Source: Comamonas flocculans (GTDB taxonomy: Bacteria > Pseudomonadota > Gammaproteobacteria > Burkholderiales > Burkholderiaceae_C). Taken from it: DNA of 64,000 bases. Positions 17,803-30,817 of the stretch are shown here, one piece after another. The DNA lies in NCBI RefSeq assembly GCF_007954405.1, contig NZ_CP042344.1:310001-374000 (forward strand), in the 5' to 3' direction. The translations under genes were made by a program, and so were the position numbers. Under the pieces are notes generated by a model. It was not told the origin of the DNA. It was given only the letters and a program-made list of their open reading frames with translations, and made no database searches. Positions within the stretch are counted from its first letter, which is position 1. Every line of letters begins with the position of its first letter.

Positions 17803-19446
17803 CTACACGTCGATCGCCGACAACGAGCCCGCGCGCTGGCGCAGCTCGAACTTCTGGATCTTGCCGGTGCTGGTCTTGGGCAGCTCGCCAAACACCACGG
17901 CGCGCGGCAGCTTGAAGCCCGCTAGGTGCTGGCGGCAGTGCGCAACGATCTCCTCGGCCGTGGCGCTCGCTCCCGCCTTGAGCTCGACGAAGGCGCAGGG
18001 CGTCTCGCCCCACTTGGGGTCGGGGCGCGCGACCACGGCGGCGGCCATCACCGCCGGATGGCGATAGAGCACGTCTTCCACCTCGATCGAGGAGATGTTC
18101 TCGCCGCCCGAGATGATGATGTCCTTGCTGCGGTCCTTGATCTTGATGTAGCCGTCGGGGTACTGCACCGCCAGGTCGCCCGAATGAAACCAGCCGCCCG
18201 CGAAGGCCTCCTCGGTCGCTTTCGGGTTCTTGAGGTAGCCCTTCATCGTGATGTTGCCCTGGAACATGATCTCGCCCATGGTTTCGCCATCCATGGGCAC
18301 GGGCTGCATGGTCTCGGGGTCGAGCACGCGCGCGGCGCGCTGCAGGTGGTAGCGCACGCCCTGGCGGGCGTTCAGGCGCGCGCGCTCGCCGACGTCCAGC
18401 TGCGCCCAGTCGTCCTGCTTGGCGCAGACGGTCGCCGGGCCATAGACCTCGGTCAGGCCATAGACGTGCGTCAGATCGAACCCCATCTGCTCCATGCCCT
18501 CGATCAGCGCCGCCGGCGGCGCGGCGCCCGCCACCATGGCCTTGACGCCGGGGGGCACGCCCTCTTTCATCGCCGCCGGGGCATTGACCAGCAACGACTG
18601 CACGATGGGCGCACCGCAGTAGTGCGTGACGCCATGCTCACGGATGGCGTCGAAGATCGCCTGCGCCTCCACACGGCGCAGGCAGACGTTCACGCCCGCG
18701 CGCGCGGCCACCGTCCACGGAAAGCACCAGCCGTTGCAGTGGAACATCGGCAGCGTCCACAGGTAGACGCTGTGCTTGGGCATGTCCCACTCCAGCACGT
18801 TGCTGATGGCGTTGGTGCAGGCGCCGCGGTGGTGGTAGACCACGCCCTTGGGGTTGCCCGTGGTGCCGCTGGTGTAGTTCAGCGCAATCGCATCCCACTC
18901 GTCCAGCGGCCACTGCCAGGCGAAGCCGGGGTCGCCCGCGGCGATGAAGGCCTCGTAGGGCGTGCCGCCCAGCGACTGCGCGGGCGGGCCGTAGAGCGCA
19001 TCCTCGGTCTCGATCACCAGGATGGGCGCGGCCCGCTTGCGCAGCGCCAGCGCCTTGGCCATCACCGGGGTGAATTCCGGATCGACGATGACCGCCCTGG
19101 CCTCGCCGTGGTCCAGCATGAAGGCCACGGTTTCAGGGTCAAGCCGGGTGTTCAGCGCGTTGAGCACCGCGCCCGCCATCGGGATGCCGAAGTGCGCCTC
19201 CACCATGGGCGGCACGTTGGGCAGCATCACCGCCACGGTGTCGTTCCTGCCTATGCCGGCGCGGCGCAGGCTGCTGGCGAGCTGGCGGCAGCGCGCATGG
19301 GTCTCGGCCCAGCTCTGGCGCAGCTCGCCATGCACGATGGCCAGGCGCTCGGGGTAGATCTCGGCCGTGCGTTCGATGAAGGACAGCGGGGTCAGCGGCG
19401 CGAAATTGGCGCTGTTGCGCTCCAGGTTCTGCTCGAAAATGCTCAT
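17803..19446 (-). CDS. acyl-CoA synthetase (AMP-forming)
   Basis: A 547-residue ANL-superfamily enzyme that activates a carboxylic acid with ATP and CoA. Motifs in order are YTSGTTGNPKGV (P-loop), YGLTEVYGP (A5), GWFHSGDLAV (A7), IKDRSKDIIISGGENISS (A8) and the catalytic Lys near the end in PKTSTGKIQKFEL (A10). It most resembles medium-chain and methylmercaptopropionate-type ligases (AlkK/DmdB group), but the substrate is not certain. The ATG at 19446 starts MSIFEQNLERN. It diverges from dnaG. Confidence 0.88.
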   Translation of the reverse strand: MSIFEQNLERNSANFAPLTPLSFIERTAEIYPERLAIVHGELRQSWAETHARCRQLASSLRRAGIGRNDTVAVMLPNVPPMVEAHFGIPMAGAVLNALNTRLDPETVAFMLDHGEARAVIVDPEFTPVMAKALALRKRAAPILVIETEDALYGPPAQSLGGTPYEAFIAAGDPGFAWQWPLDEWDAIALNYTSGTTGNPKGVVYHHRGACTNAISNVLEWDMPKHSVYLWTLPMFHCNGWCFPWTVAARAGVNVCLRRVEAQAIFDAIREHGVTHYCGAPIVQSLLVNAPAAMKEGVPPGVKAMVAGAAPPAALIEGMEQMGFDLTHVYGLTEVYGPATVCAKQDDWAQLDVGERARLNARQGVRYHLQRAARVLDPETMQPVPMDGETMGEIMFQGNITMKGYLKNPKATEEAFAGGWFHSGDLAVQYPDGYIKIKDRSKDIIISGGENISSIEVEDVLYRHPAVMAAAVVARPDPKWGETPCAFVELKAGASATAEEIVAHCRQHLAGFKLPRAVVFGELPKTSTGKIQKFELRQRAGSLSAIDV

Positions 19447-19535
19447 GGGGCCTCCGTCGCGGGATCGGGCTATTAAAGCAGAGCCCGCCCCTTGCGCGCC
19501 ACCCCGCGGGCGGTGCATGCGCCAAAATCGACGGC

Positions 19536-21428
19536 GTGGCCATCCCCCAGTCTTTCCTCCAGGAGTTGATCGAGCGCACCGACGTCGTCGAGGTCGTCGG
19601 CCGCTACGTGCAGCTCAGGAAGAGCGGCGCCAACTACATGGGCCTGTGCCCCTTCCATTCGGAAAAATCGGCCTCGTTCAGCGTCAGCCCGTCCAAGCAG
19701 TTCTTTCACTGCTTCGGCTGCGGGCGCAGCGGCAACGCCATCGGCTTTCTGATGGAAAGCCAGGGCATGGGGTTTCGCGAGGCGGTGCAGGACCTGGCCC
19801 AGCACGCCGGCCTGCAGCTGCCCGAGGAAGAGCGCTCCCCCCAGGAGCGCGAGCGCGCCCAGGCCCAGCGCCAGCAGCAGGCCACGCTCAGCGAAGTGCT
19901 CGCACGCGCCGCCCGGGCCTATTGCGCGCAACTGCGCACGGCGGCGCAGGCGATCGCCTACCTCAAGGGGCGCGGGGTGAGCGGCGCCATCGCCAAGCGC
20001 TACGCCCTGGGCTGGGCCGGCGGCGGCTGGCATGGCCTGGCCAGCGTGTTTGCCGAATACGACAGCCCGCTGCTGGTGCAAAGCGGCCTGGTCATCGAGA
20101 GCGAGGAAGACGGACGGCGCTACGACCGCTTTCGCGAGCGCGTGATGTTCCCCATCCGCAACCTCAAGGGCGAATGCATAGGCTTCGGCGGGCGGGTGCT
20201 GGGCGACGAGAAGCCCAAATACCTCAACTCGCCCGAGACGCCGGTGTTCCACAAGGGGCGCGAGCTCTACGGCCTGTTCGAGGCACGCCAGGCGATCCGC
20301 GAGGCCGGCTACGTGCTCGTCACCGAAGGCTACATGGACGTGGTGGCGCTGGCGCAACTCGGTTTCGGCAACGTGGTGGCCACCCTGGGTACGGCCTGCA
20401 CGCCCGAGCACGTGCACAAGCTGTTTCGCTTCAGCGAGCAGGTGGTGTTCAGCTTCGACGGCGACGAGGCCGGTCGGCGCGCCGCGCGCAAGGCGCTGGA
20501 TGCCGCCCTGCCCCACGCGGGCGACACGCGCTCGGTCAAGTTCCTCTTCCTGCCGCCCGAGCACGACCCGGACAGCTACGTGCGCAGCTTCGGCCACGAC
20601 GCCTTCGCCCGCCTGGTGGGCGACGCGCTACCGCTGTCGCGCTTCATGCTGCAGGCCGCCAGCGAAGGCTGCGACCTGGGCACCGCCGAGGGCCGCGCCC
20701 ACATGCTGAGCAAGGCCCAGCCGCTGTGGGCCGCGCTGCCCGAAGGTGCGCTCAAGCCCCAGCTGCTGACCCAGTTCGCCGAGCGTGGCCAGATCGCGCC
20801 AGAGCAGCTCGAATCGCTATGGGCAAAGGAGCATCTTGCGCAGACGGGGCAAGGTTTTGAAGCCGATTCCACTGGATATCGCTCCTGGCGCAAGGACAAC
20901 GACTGGCGCGGCCCGCGCAGCCCCGGTGCGCGCGTGCGCACCCAGGCGCCGCTGCCGCGCACGCCCGGGCGCAGGCGCAGCGACCACGCCCTGCGCCTGC
21001 TGCTGTCGCACATGGCCTTTCTGCACGCCCTGGACGCCGAGGACCGCCAGGCTCTGGCCGATCTGCCCGCGCCGCATGGCACCTTGTTCCTCTGGCTCGA
21101 AGACCAGTGGCATGAACGCGGCGTGCTGCCCTGGGCGCAACTGGGCCCCGCCCTGCAGGGCCATGCGTGCGAACCGCTGGCGCAGCGCATCATGACCGGC
21201 TCGCACGCGCAGACCGAGGGCGACGAGGCCGAACTGCGCGCCGAGCTGCAGGACCTGCTCGCGCGCATGCACATCGAAAACATCGAGCGCGAGCAGAACG
21301 CGCTGATCGCCGCCAGCGCCAGCGACCCGACGGCGCTGGCGCGCTACCGCCGGCTCGAGGAGCGCCGCCGGGAACTCAAGAACGGCCCACCCGCCGGCGG
21401 CGCGGCACAGGAAAACAAGCCGGCTTGA
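19536..21428 (+). CDS. dnaG: DNA primase
   Basis: A 630-residue primase that makes RNA primers at replication forks. Visible domains are the N-terminal zinc finger (CPFHSEKSASFSVSPS and HCFGCGRSGN), the TOPRIM core (VTEGYMDVVAL and FSFDGDEAGRRAA) and the C-terminal helicase-binding part. The start is GTG at 19536, chosen because it gives the family N terminus MAIPQSFLQELI; no upstream ATG fits. The stretch around 20811-20871, in the linker before the C-terminal domain, looks faintly like the dispersed repeat. Confidence 0.95.
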   Translation: MAIPQSFLQELIERTDVVEVVGRYVQLRKSGANYMGLCPFHSEKSASFSVSPSKQFFHCFGCGRSGNAIGFLMESQGMGFREAVQDLAQHAGLQLPEEERSPQERERAQAQRQQQATLSEVLARAARAYCAQLRTAAQAIAYLKGRGVSGAIAKRYALGWAGGGWHGLASVFAEYDSPLLVQSGLVIESEEDGRRYDRFRERVMFPIRNLKGECIGFGGRVLGDEKPKYLNSPETPVFHKGRELYGLFEARQAIREAGYVLVTEGYMDVVALAQLGFGNVVATLGTACTPEHVHKLFRFSEQVVFSFDGDEAGRRAARKALDAALPHAGDTRSVKFLFLPPEHDPDSYVRSFGHDAFARLVGDALPLSRFMLQAASEGCDLGTAEGRAHMLSKAQPLWAALPEGALKPQLLTQFAERGQIAPEQLESLWAKEHLAQTGQGFEADSTGYRSWRKDNDWRGPRSPGARVRTQAPLPRTPGRRRSDHALRLLLSHMAFLHALDAEDRQALADLPAPHGTLFLWLEDQWHERGVLPWAQLGPALQGHACEPLAQRIMTGSHAQTEGDEAELRAELQDLLARMHIENIEREQNALIAASASDPTALARYRRLEERRRELKNGPPAGGAAQENKPA

Positions 21429-21434
21429 CGGCTC

Positions 21435-21459
21435 TTGAAATTGGCGCTTTCGTTATAAT
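21435..21459 (+). promoter_or_regulatory. candidate promoter upstream of rpoD
   Basis: A perfect TATAAT lies at 21454-21459, just after dnaG. TTGAAA at 21435-21440 is only 13 bases away, which is too short for a standard spacer, so the true -35 may be a poorer match a few bases upstream. It would give rpoD a leader of about 245 bases in which I see no gene. Confidence 0.4.
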
Positions 21460-21709
21460 GTACGGTTAGTCGGCAAGAGCGACAGCAGTACCTCCGGCCC
21501 GGGCAGCACACCAAAGACGGCGCACCACCGCGCCATGCCCACCTGTTTACCGCAAGGGCTGCACACCAAATGTTCGCCCAGACATCTTGCCCGCTGGCGG
21601 CGCGCCCCCAGGCAGCTGCAGCCAGCCACGCACGCTGACAGCCAGCGCGCTGCGCCCGTTTCGCGTGTTTTGATGTTTGACCTGTCCCGTTTTGACCTCG
21701 AGGAATTTC

Positions 21710-24115
<2,406 letters not shown>

Positions 24116-24135
24116 GCGAAGCCACTGAGAGCGAA

Positions 24136-24166
24136 ACGCCCCGGCAAACCACCGGGGCGTTTTTTT
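24136..24166 (+). terminator. rho-independent terminator after rpoD
   Basis: ACGCCCCGG and CCGGGGCGT form a nine-base-pair stem with a seven-base loop, followed by a T run. It is the strongest terminator in this part of the window. Confidence 0.9.
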
Positions 24167-24348
24167 GCTCGTGCCCCGCCGGACGCAGGCGCACCGCCCG
24201 CAAGCACAAGCGCCGGCTGAGTGCCATTCGGGATAACCCCCCTGAAAACGCACGAAAACGGCGTGTGGCATCCGGAACAATCTGGGCTTCACCCCACGGA
24301 TGCTTTTGCCAGGCGGCCTCCCACAAGGAAGCCGTCCCGGTCTTCAAC

Positions 24349-25355
<1,007 letters not shown>

Positions 25356-25359
<4 letters not shown>

Positions 25360-26279
25360 AGACCGGCACTTCCACCCTGGGCGCCAGCGCCAACCTGTCG
25401 ACCGAGCCGGTGGCCGAGCCGCCGGGCCCGGTGCGCGAGTTCTGGGCCTACTTCAGCGCCAGCCGCGGCGCGGTGGCGGGCCTGCTGATCGTGCTGGGCG
25501 TGCTGCTGCTGGCCGCCTTCGCGCCCTGGATCGCGCCCTATGCGCCCAACCAGACCAACCCGGACGTGTTCCTGATCCCGCCGGCCTGGCAGGAGGGCGG
25601 CAGCTGGGCCCACATCCTGGGCACGGACGCGATCGGGCGCGACATCCTCTCGCGGCTGATCCACGGCTCGCGCCTGTCGCTGGCCATCGGCCTGGCGGTG
25701 GTGGCGCTGTCGGTGCTCGTGGGCACGGTGCTGGGGCTGCTGGCGGGGTATTTCCGCGGCGTCTTCGAGATCGCGGTGATGCGCCTGATGGACATCATCC
25801 TGACCCTGCCCAGCCTGCTGCTGGCCATCGTCGTCGTGGCCATCCTCGGGCCCGGCCTGGTCAACGCGATGCTGGCGGTGGCCATCACGGTGCTGCCGCA
25901 CTATGTGCGCATCACGCGCGCGGCGGTGATTGCCGAGACCTCGCGCGACTACGTCACCGCGGCGCGCATGGGCGGCGCGGGGCATGCGCGCACCATGTTC
26001 CGCGAGGTGCTGCCCAACTGCGCGGCGCCGCTGATCGTGCAGGCATCGCTGGGTATTTCCTCGGCCATTCTGGATGCGGCGGCGCTGGGCTTCCTCGGCC
26101 TGGGCGCGCAGCCGCCCGCGCCCGAATGGGGCACCATGCTGGCCGATGCGCGCGAATTCGTCATGCGCGCCTGGTGGGTGGTGACCTTCCCCGGCGTGGC
26201 CATCCTGGTCACGGTGCTGGCCTTCAACCTGCTGGGCGACGGCCTGCGCGACGCGCTGGACCCCAAGCTCAAACGCTAG
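25356..26279 (+). CDS. dppC: dipeptide ABC transporter permease DppC
   Basis: A 307-residue permease, partner of DppB. A soluble N-terminal stretch of about 45 residues precedes the first helix. The family marks are the [20 protein letters not shown] segment and the EAA loop ([20 protein letters not shown]). It is the second gene of an operon that encodes two permeases, then two ATPases, then the binding protein. The 43 bases before dppD contain AAGGCAAGG, a plausible ribosome-binding site. Confidence 0.92.
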
Positions 26280-26322
26280 GCGCTGCCTGGCACAGCCGCT
26301 CAAGGCAAGGCGCGCAAGACCC

Positions 26323-27324
26323 ATGGCATTGTTGGAAATCGAAAACCTCTCGGTGCAGTTCCCCTCGCACCGGGGCCGCATGCAGGCGGTGGAGGGCGTG
26401 AGCCTGCATGTGGATGCGGGCGAGGTGCTGGGCATCGTCGGCGAATCGGGCTCGGGCAAGAGCGTCACCATGATGGCGCTGATGGGGCTGGTCGCCTACC
26501 CTGGGCGCGTGACGGCCGATCGCCTGGTGTTCGACGGGCACGACCTGCTCAAGCTCTCCGAGCACGAGCGCCGGCGCCTCACCGGCAAGCATTTGTCGAT
26601 GATCTTTCAGGACGCGACCACCAGCCTCAACCCCTGCTTCACCGTCGGCTACCAGCTGGCCGAAACCCTGAAGTTGCACCTGGGGCTGGACCGCGCGGGG
26701 GCGCGCAGGCGCTCGATCGAGCTGCTTGAACAAGTGGGCATCCCCGCGCCCGAAAGGCGCCTGGCGGCCTACCCGCACCAGCTCTCGGGCGGCATGAGCC
26801 AGCGCGTGATGATCGCCATGGCGATCGCCTGCAACCCCAAGCTCCTGATTGCCGACGAGCCGACCACGGCACTGGACGTGACCATCCAGGCGCAGATCCT
26901 GGACCTGCTGCGCGAGCTGCAGCGCAGCAGCCGCATGGCGCTGGTGCTGATCACCCACGACATGGGCGTGGTGCGCGAGATGGCGCAGCGCGTGGCGGTG
27001 ATGTACGCCGGGCAGGTGATGGAAGAGCAAAGCGCCGAGCGCCTGTTCGACGACCCGCGCCACCCCTATACCGAAGCGCTGATGACGGCGTTGCCCGAGC
27101 GCAACCTCGGGCGCGCGCGCCTGGCCACCATCCCCGGCATGGTGCCGGGCCTGAACGACCGCCCCGGCGGCTGCCTGTTCGCGCCGCGCTGCCGCTACGC
27201 CCAGCCCGAATGCCAGAACCGCCCCCTGCTGCGCCCGCTGCAGGGCGGTGCGGTGCGCTGCCATTTCGAGCTGGCCGAACTGCACGCGCGCTTTCCGGCC
27301 GCGGCGCAGGAGGGCGTGGCATGA
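26323..27324 (+). CDS. dppD: dipeptide ABC transporter ATP-binding protein DppD
   Basis: A 333-residue ATPase of the peptide importer. Walker A is GESGSGKS, the signature is LSGGMSQRV, and Walker B is [12 protein letters not shown]. After the ATPase core it has the C-terminal oligopeptide/dipeptide domain with the Cys-rich pattern [19 protein letters not shown] that in this family can hold an iron-sulfur cluster. The stop overlaps the dppF start by four bases, which implies coupled synthesis of the two ATPases. Confidence 0.92.
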   Translation: MALLEIENLSVQFPSHRGRMQAVEGVSLHVDAGEVLGIVGESGSGKSVTMMALMGLVAYPGRVTADRLVFDGHDLLKLSEHERRRLTGKHLSMIFQDATTSLNPCFTVGYQLAETLKLHLGLDRAGARRRSIELLEQVGIPAPERRLAAYPHQLSGGMSQRVMIAMAIACNPKLLIADEPTTALDVTIQAQILDLLRELQRSSRMALVLITHDMGVVREMAQRVAVMYAGQVMEEQSAERLFDDPRHPYTEALMTALPERNLGRARLATIPGMVPGLNDRPGGCLFAPRCRYAQPECQNRPLLRPLQGGAVRCHFELAELHARFPAAAQEGVA

Positions 27325-28343
27325 ACGCAGCCGCAAGCGCGACGCAGGGCGCCGGCACGGGCGCGGTGATCGAGGCGCACCGGCTGCAGCGCATCTACCA
27401 GATTCCCCAGGGCCTGCTGCGCCCGCCGGCGCGCCTGCATGCGGTGAGCGACGTGTCCTTTTCCATCCAGCCGGGCAAGACGCTCGCGGTGGTGGGCGAG
27501 TCGGGCTGCGGCAAGTCCACGCTGGCGCGCATGGTCACGCTGATCGAGCCGCCCACCTCGGGCACGCTGGCGCTGGGCGGCATGGACGCGGTGCATGCCG
27601 GCCCCGAAGAGCGCCGCAAGCTGCGCCAGATGGTGCAGCTGGTGTTCCAGAACCCCTATGGCTCGCTGAACCCGCGCAAGCGCATAGGCCAGATCCTGGA
27701 GGCACTGCTGCAGATCAACACCCGCCTGGGCGCGGCCGAACGCCGTGACGCGGCGCGCGCCATGCTCGCGCGCGTGGGCCTGCGCCCCGAGCACTACGAG
27801 CGCTACCCGCACATGTTCTCGGGCGGCCAGCGCCAGCGCATCGCGATCGCCCGCGCGCTGATGCTGCAGCCGCGCCTGGTGGTGGCCGACGAGCCGGTGT
27901 CAGCGCTGGACGTCTCCATCCAGGCCCAGGTGCTGAACCTGCTGGCGGACCTGCAGCGCGAGCTGGGCCTGGCCTATCTGTTCATCTCGCACGACCTGGG
28001 CGTGGTGCGCCACATCGCCGACGAGGTACTGGTGATGTACCTGGGCCATACGGTGGAGCACGGCAGCAAGGAGGCCATCTTCGAGCGCCCGCGCCACCCC
28101 TACACCCAGGCGCTGCTGGCGGCCACGCCGGGGCTGGCGGGCGGCGGACGGCGGCGCATCGTGCTCAAGGGCGAGCTGCCCTCGCCGCTGAACCCGCCCG
28201 CGGGCTGCGTGTTTTCCACGCGCTGCGCCTGGGCCACCGACCGCTGCCGCGCCGAACGCCCGCCGCAGCAAACCTTCGACGGGCGCCAGGTGGCGTGTTT
28301 CGAAGCACAGAACATCGCCGCCGCGACCGGGGATGAACCCTGA
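27321..28343 (+). CDS. dppF: dipeptide ABC transporter ATP-binding protein DppF
   Basis: A 340-residue ATPase, partner of DppD. Walker A is GESGCGKST, the Q-loop region is [20 protein letters not shown], the signature is [15 protein letters not shown] and Walker B is [12 protein letters not shown]. It also carries the C-terminal oligo/dipeptide domain ([16 protein letters not shown]). It is followed by dppA after 113 bases. Confidence 0.92.
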   Translation: MNAAASATQGAGTGAVIEAHRLQRIYQIPQGLLRPPARLHAVSDVSFSIQPGKTLAVVGESGCGKSTLARMVTLIEPPTSGTLALGGMDAVHAGPEERRKLRQMVQLVFQNPYGSLNPRKRIGQILEALLQINTRLGAAERRDAARAMLARVGLRPEHYERYPHMFSGGQRQRIAIARALMLQPRLVVADEPVSALDVSIQAQVLNLLADLQRELGLAYLFISHDLGVVRHIADEVLVMYLGHTVEHGSKEAIFERPRHPYTQALLAATPGLAGGGRRRIVLKGELPSPLNPPAGCVFSTRCAWATDRCRAERPPQQTFDGRQVACFEAQNIAAATGDEP

Positions 28344-28456
28344 TATTGAGCCCCCACCGCATCCGCTAGGATGCCCCGCCGGGAGCGCAGTCCACAAGCT
28401 GCCACCCGTTCTTCCATGGGCGTGATCCGCCCGTTCTTTTTTCTGGAGACCTCTGC

Positions 28457-30079
28457 ATGATCTTCCGCCCCCTGCCCCCTGCACGGCGCTCGCGCACGGC
28501 GCTGCTGTGCGCCCTGGCCCTGCCGGCTCTGATGGCCCTGACGCCGGCCGCCGCCAAGACGCTGGTGTACTGCTCCGAAGGCAGCCCAGAGAACTTCGCG
28601 CCCAGTCTGAACACCACCGGCACCTCGTTCGACGTGATCGCCGCGGTCTACGACCCCATCGTGCAGTTCGAGCGTGGCGGCACCAAGGTCGTGCCCGCGC
28701 TGGCCGAGAAATGGACCATCTCGGACGACGGCCTGGTCTACACCTTCCATCTGCGCAAGGGCGTGAAGTGGCACGCCAGCAAGAGCTACAAGCCCACGCG
28801 CGACTTCAACGCCGACGACGTGCTGTTCTCCATCGAGCGCCAGTGGAAGGAAGACAACCCCTACTTCAAGGTGACGAGTTCCAACCACTCCTATTTCAAC
28901 GACATGGGCATGCCCAAGCTGCTCAAGTCGGTGGAGAAGGTGGACGACCACACCGTGCGCTTCACGCTGAACGCGCCCGAAGCGCCCTTCCTGGCCAACC
29001 TGGCGATGCAGTACGCCACCATCCAGTCCAAGGAATACGCCGACGCGATGCTCAAGGCCGGCACGCCCGAGAAGATCGACCAGGACCCGATAGGCACCGG
29101 CGCCTTCCAGCTGCAGCAGTACCAGAAGGACGCCATCATCCGCTTCAAGGCCTTCGACCAGTACTGGGCCGGCAAGTCCAAGCTGGACAACCTGGTGTTC
29201 TCCATCACCCCTGACGCCTCGGTGCGCTGGGCCAAGCTGCAAAAGGGCGAATGCCACGTCATGCCCTACCCCAACCCGGCCGACCTGGACGCGATGCGCA
29301 AGGACGCCAACGTCACCGTGATGGAGCAGCCCGGCCTGAACATCGGCTACCTGGCCTACAACAACCAGAAGAAGCCGTTTGACGACGTGCGCGTGCGCAA
29401 GGCCTTCAACATGGCGATGAACAAGAAGGCCATCGTGGACGCGGTGTATCTGTCCACGGGCGTGCCGGCCACCAACCCGATTCCGCCCACCCAGTGGTCC
29501 TACAACAACGCCATCAAGGACGACCCCTACGACCCCGAAGCCGCCAAGAAGCTGCTGGCCGAGGCGGGCTTTCCCAACGGCATGGACACCGACATCTGGG
29601 CCATGCCGGTGCAGCGCCCCTACAACCCCAACGCCAAGCGCATCGCCGAGCTGATGCAGGCCGACCTGGCCAAGATCGGCGTGAAGGCCGAGATCAAGAG
29701 CTACGAGTGGGGCGAATACCGCAAGCGCATGCAAAACGGCGAGCACCAGACCGGCATGCTGGGCTGGACCGGCGACAACGGCGACCCGGACAACTTCCTG
29801 GCCAACCTGCTGGGCTGCGAGTCGGCCAAGACCAACGGCTCCAACGTCGCCAAGTTCTGCAACGAGGAGTTCGAAGCGCTGGTGCAGAAGGCCAAGAAGA
29901 CCACCGACGTGGCCGAGCGCACCAAGCTCTACGAGCAGGCGCAGGTGATCTTCAAGGAGCAGGCGCCCTGGTTCACCATCGCCCACGCGGTGCAACTCAA
30001 GCCCGTGCGCAAGGAAGTGGTGGACTTCAAGCTCAGCCCCTTCGGCCGCCACGACTTCTACGGCGTGAGCATGAAGTAA
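28457..30079 (+). CDS. dppA: periplasmic dipeptide-binding protein DppA
   Basis: A 540-residue substrate-binding protein with a signal peptide ending in TPAAAAK. The mature protein starts KTLVYCSEGSPENFAPSLN, as in E. coli DppA, and shares with it DPIGTGAFQLQQYQKDA, VMPYPNPADL, AMPVQRPYNPNA and GWTGDNGDPDNF. It captures dipeptides, and in some species haem, for DppBCDF. Unlike in E. coli, the gene is last in the cluster. A terminator follows. Confidence 0.93.
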   Translation: MIFRPLPPARRSRTALLCALALPALMALTPAAAKTLVYCSEGSPENFAPSLNTTGTSFDVIAAVYDPIVQFERGGTKVVPALAEKWTISDDGLVYTFHLRKGVKWHASKSYKPTRDFNADDVLFSIERQWKEDNPYFKVTSSNHSYFNDMGMPKLLKSVEKVDDHTVRFTLNAPEAPFLANLAMQYATIQSKEYADAMLKAGTPEKIDQDPIGTGAFQLQQYQKDAIIRFKAFDQYWAGKSKLDNLVFSITPDASVRWAKLQKGECHVMPYPNPADLDAMRKDANVTVMEQPGLNIGYLAYNNQKKPFDDVRVRKAFNMAMNKKAIVDAVYLSTGVPATNPIPPTQWSYNNAIKDDPYDPEAAKKLLAEAGFPNGMDTDIWAMPVQRPYNPNAKRIAELMQADLAKIGVKAEIKSYEWGEYRKRMQNGEHQTGMLGWTGDNGDPDNFLANLLGCESAKTNGSNVAKFCNEEFEALVQKAKKTTDVAERTKLYEQAQVIFKEQAPWFTIAHAVQLKPVRKEVVDFKLSPFGRHDFYGVSMK

Positions 30080-30101
30080 ACCCCGCGCACGCCTGAAGCC
30101 G

Positions 30102-30132
30102 CAGCCCGCCCCATGGCGGGCTGTTTTTTTTT
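30102..30132 (+). terminator. rho-independent terminator after dppA
   Basis: CAGCCCGCC-CCAT-GGCGGGCTG with nine T downstream. It closes the dppBCDFA unit. Confidence 0.92.
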
Positions 30133-30185
30133 GCGGCTCGCCATGCACCGGCCGCCCCGCAGGCACCGGGGATAATCGGCCGGCC

Positions 30186-30767
30186 ATGCACAACATCGTG
30201 ATCCTCATCTCCGGCACCGGCTCCAACATGGCCGCCATCGTGCAGGCCGCCGAACGCGAACGCTGGCACGAGCAGCCCGGCGCGCGCGTGGCCGCGGTCA
30301 TCAGCAACCGCGCCGATGCCCAAGGCCTGGCCTTCGCGCGCGAGCGCGGCATCGCCACCGCGGTGCTGGAGCACGGCGGCTTTGCCACGCGCGAAGCCTT
30401 CGACGCCGAGCTGGCCGCGCTGATCGACCGCCACGCGCCGGCGCTGGTGGTGCTGGCCGGCTTCATGCGCATCCTGAGCGCCGGCTTCGTCGCGCGCTAT
30501 GCCGGGCGGCTGCTGAACATCCACCCCTCGCTGCTGCCGGCCTTCACCGGGCTGCACACCCACCAGCGCGCGATCGACGCGGGCTGCCGCTTCGCCGGCT
30601 GCACCGTGCACCAGGTGACGGCCGAGCTGGACGTGGGCCCCATCGTCGAGCAGGCGGTGGTGCCCATTCTTGCGGGCGACGACGCGGCCACCCTGGCCGC
30701 GCGCGTGCTCAGCCAGGAGCACCTGGTTTATCCGCGCGCCATCGTGCGCGTGTTATCAAAGCAATAG
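30186..30767 (+). CDS. purN: phosphoribosylglycinamide formyltransferase
   Basis: A 193-residue enzyme that formylates GAR in purine synthesis using 10-formyl-THF. The N terminus NIVILISGTGSNMAAIVQAA binds the ribotide phosphate. The catalytic triad motifs are LNIHPSLLPAF (Asn and His) and, later, ELDVGPIVEQ (Asp). The last codons (LSKQ) and the TAG stop lie inside a dispersed repeat, so the repeat has replaced the original C-terminal end. The catalytic core is complete. Confidence 0.93.
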   Translation: MHNIVILISGTGSNMAAIVQAAERERWHEQPGARVAAVISNRADAQGLAFARERGIATAVLEHGGFATREAFDAELAALIDRHAPALVVLAGFMRILSAGFVARYAGRLLNIHPSLLPAFTGLHTHQRAIDAGCRFAGCTVHQVTAELDVGPIVEQAVVPILAGDDAATLAARVLSQEHLVYPRAIVRVLSKQ

Positions 30768-30809
30768 CTGCCAGCGCTTGCGGGGCAAGCGCAAAACCCG
30801 TATTTGAAT
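30755..30809 (+). repeat. dispersed palindromic repeat, copy 3, overlapping the purN stop
   Basis: It reads ATCAAAGCAATAGCTGCCAG, CGCTTGCGGGGCAAGCGCAA and AACCCGTATTTGAAT. The central GCGCTTGC-GGG-GCAAGCGC is a perfect hairpin of eight base pairs. It supplies the TAG stop of purN and ends eight bases before the next ATG. This is the best-preserved palindrome of the family in the window. Confidence 0.85.
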
Positions 30810-30817
30810 GAGATTCC

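Noticed and set aside
20811..20871. Possible copy of the dispersed repeat in dnaG
   Set aside because: Only CTTGCGC...GGGCAAG and a GCTATG agree; the TAGCTG core is missing. The evidence is too weak without an alignment.
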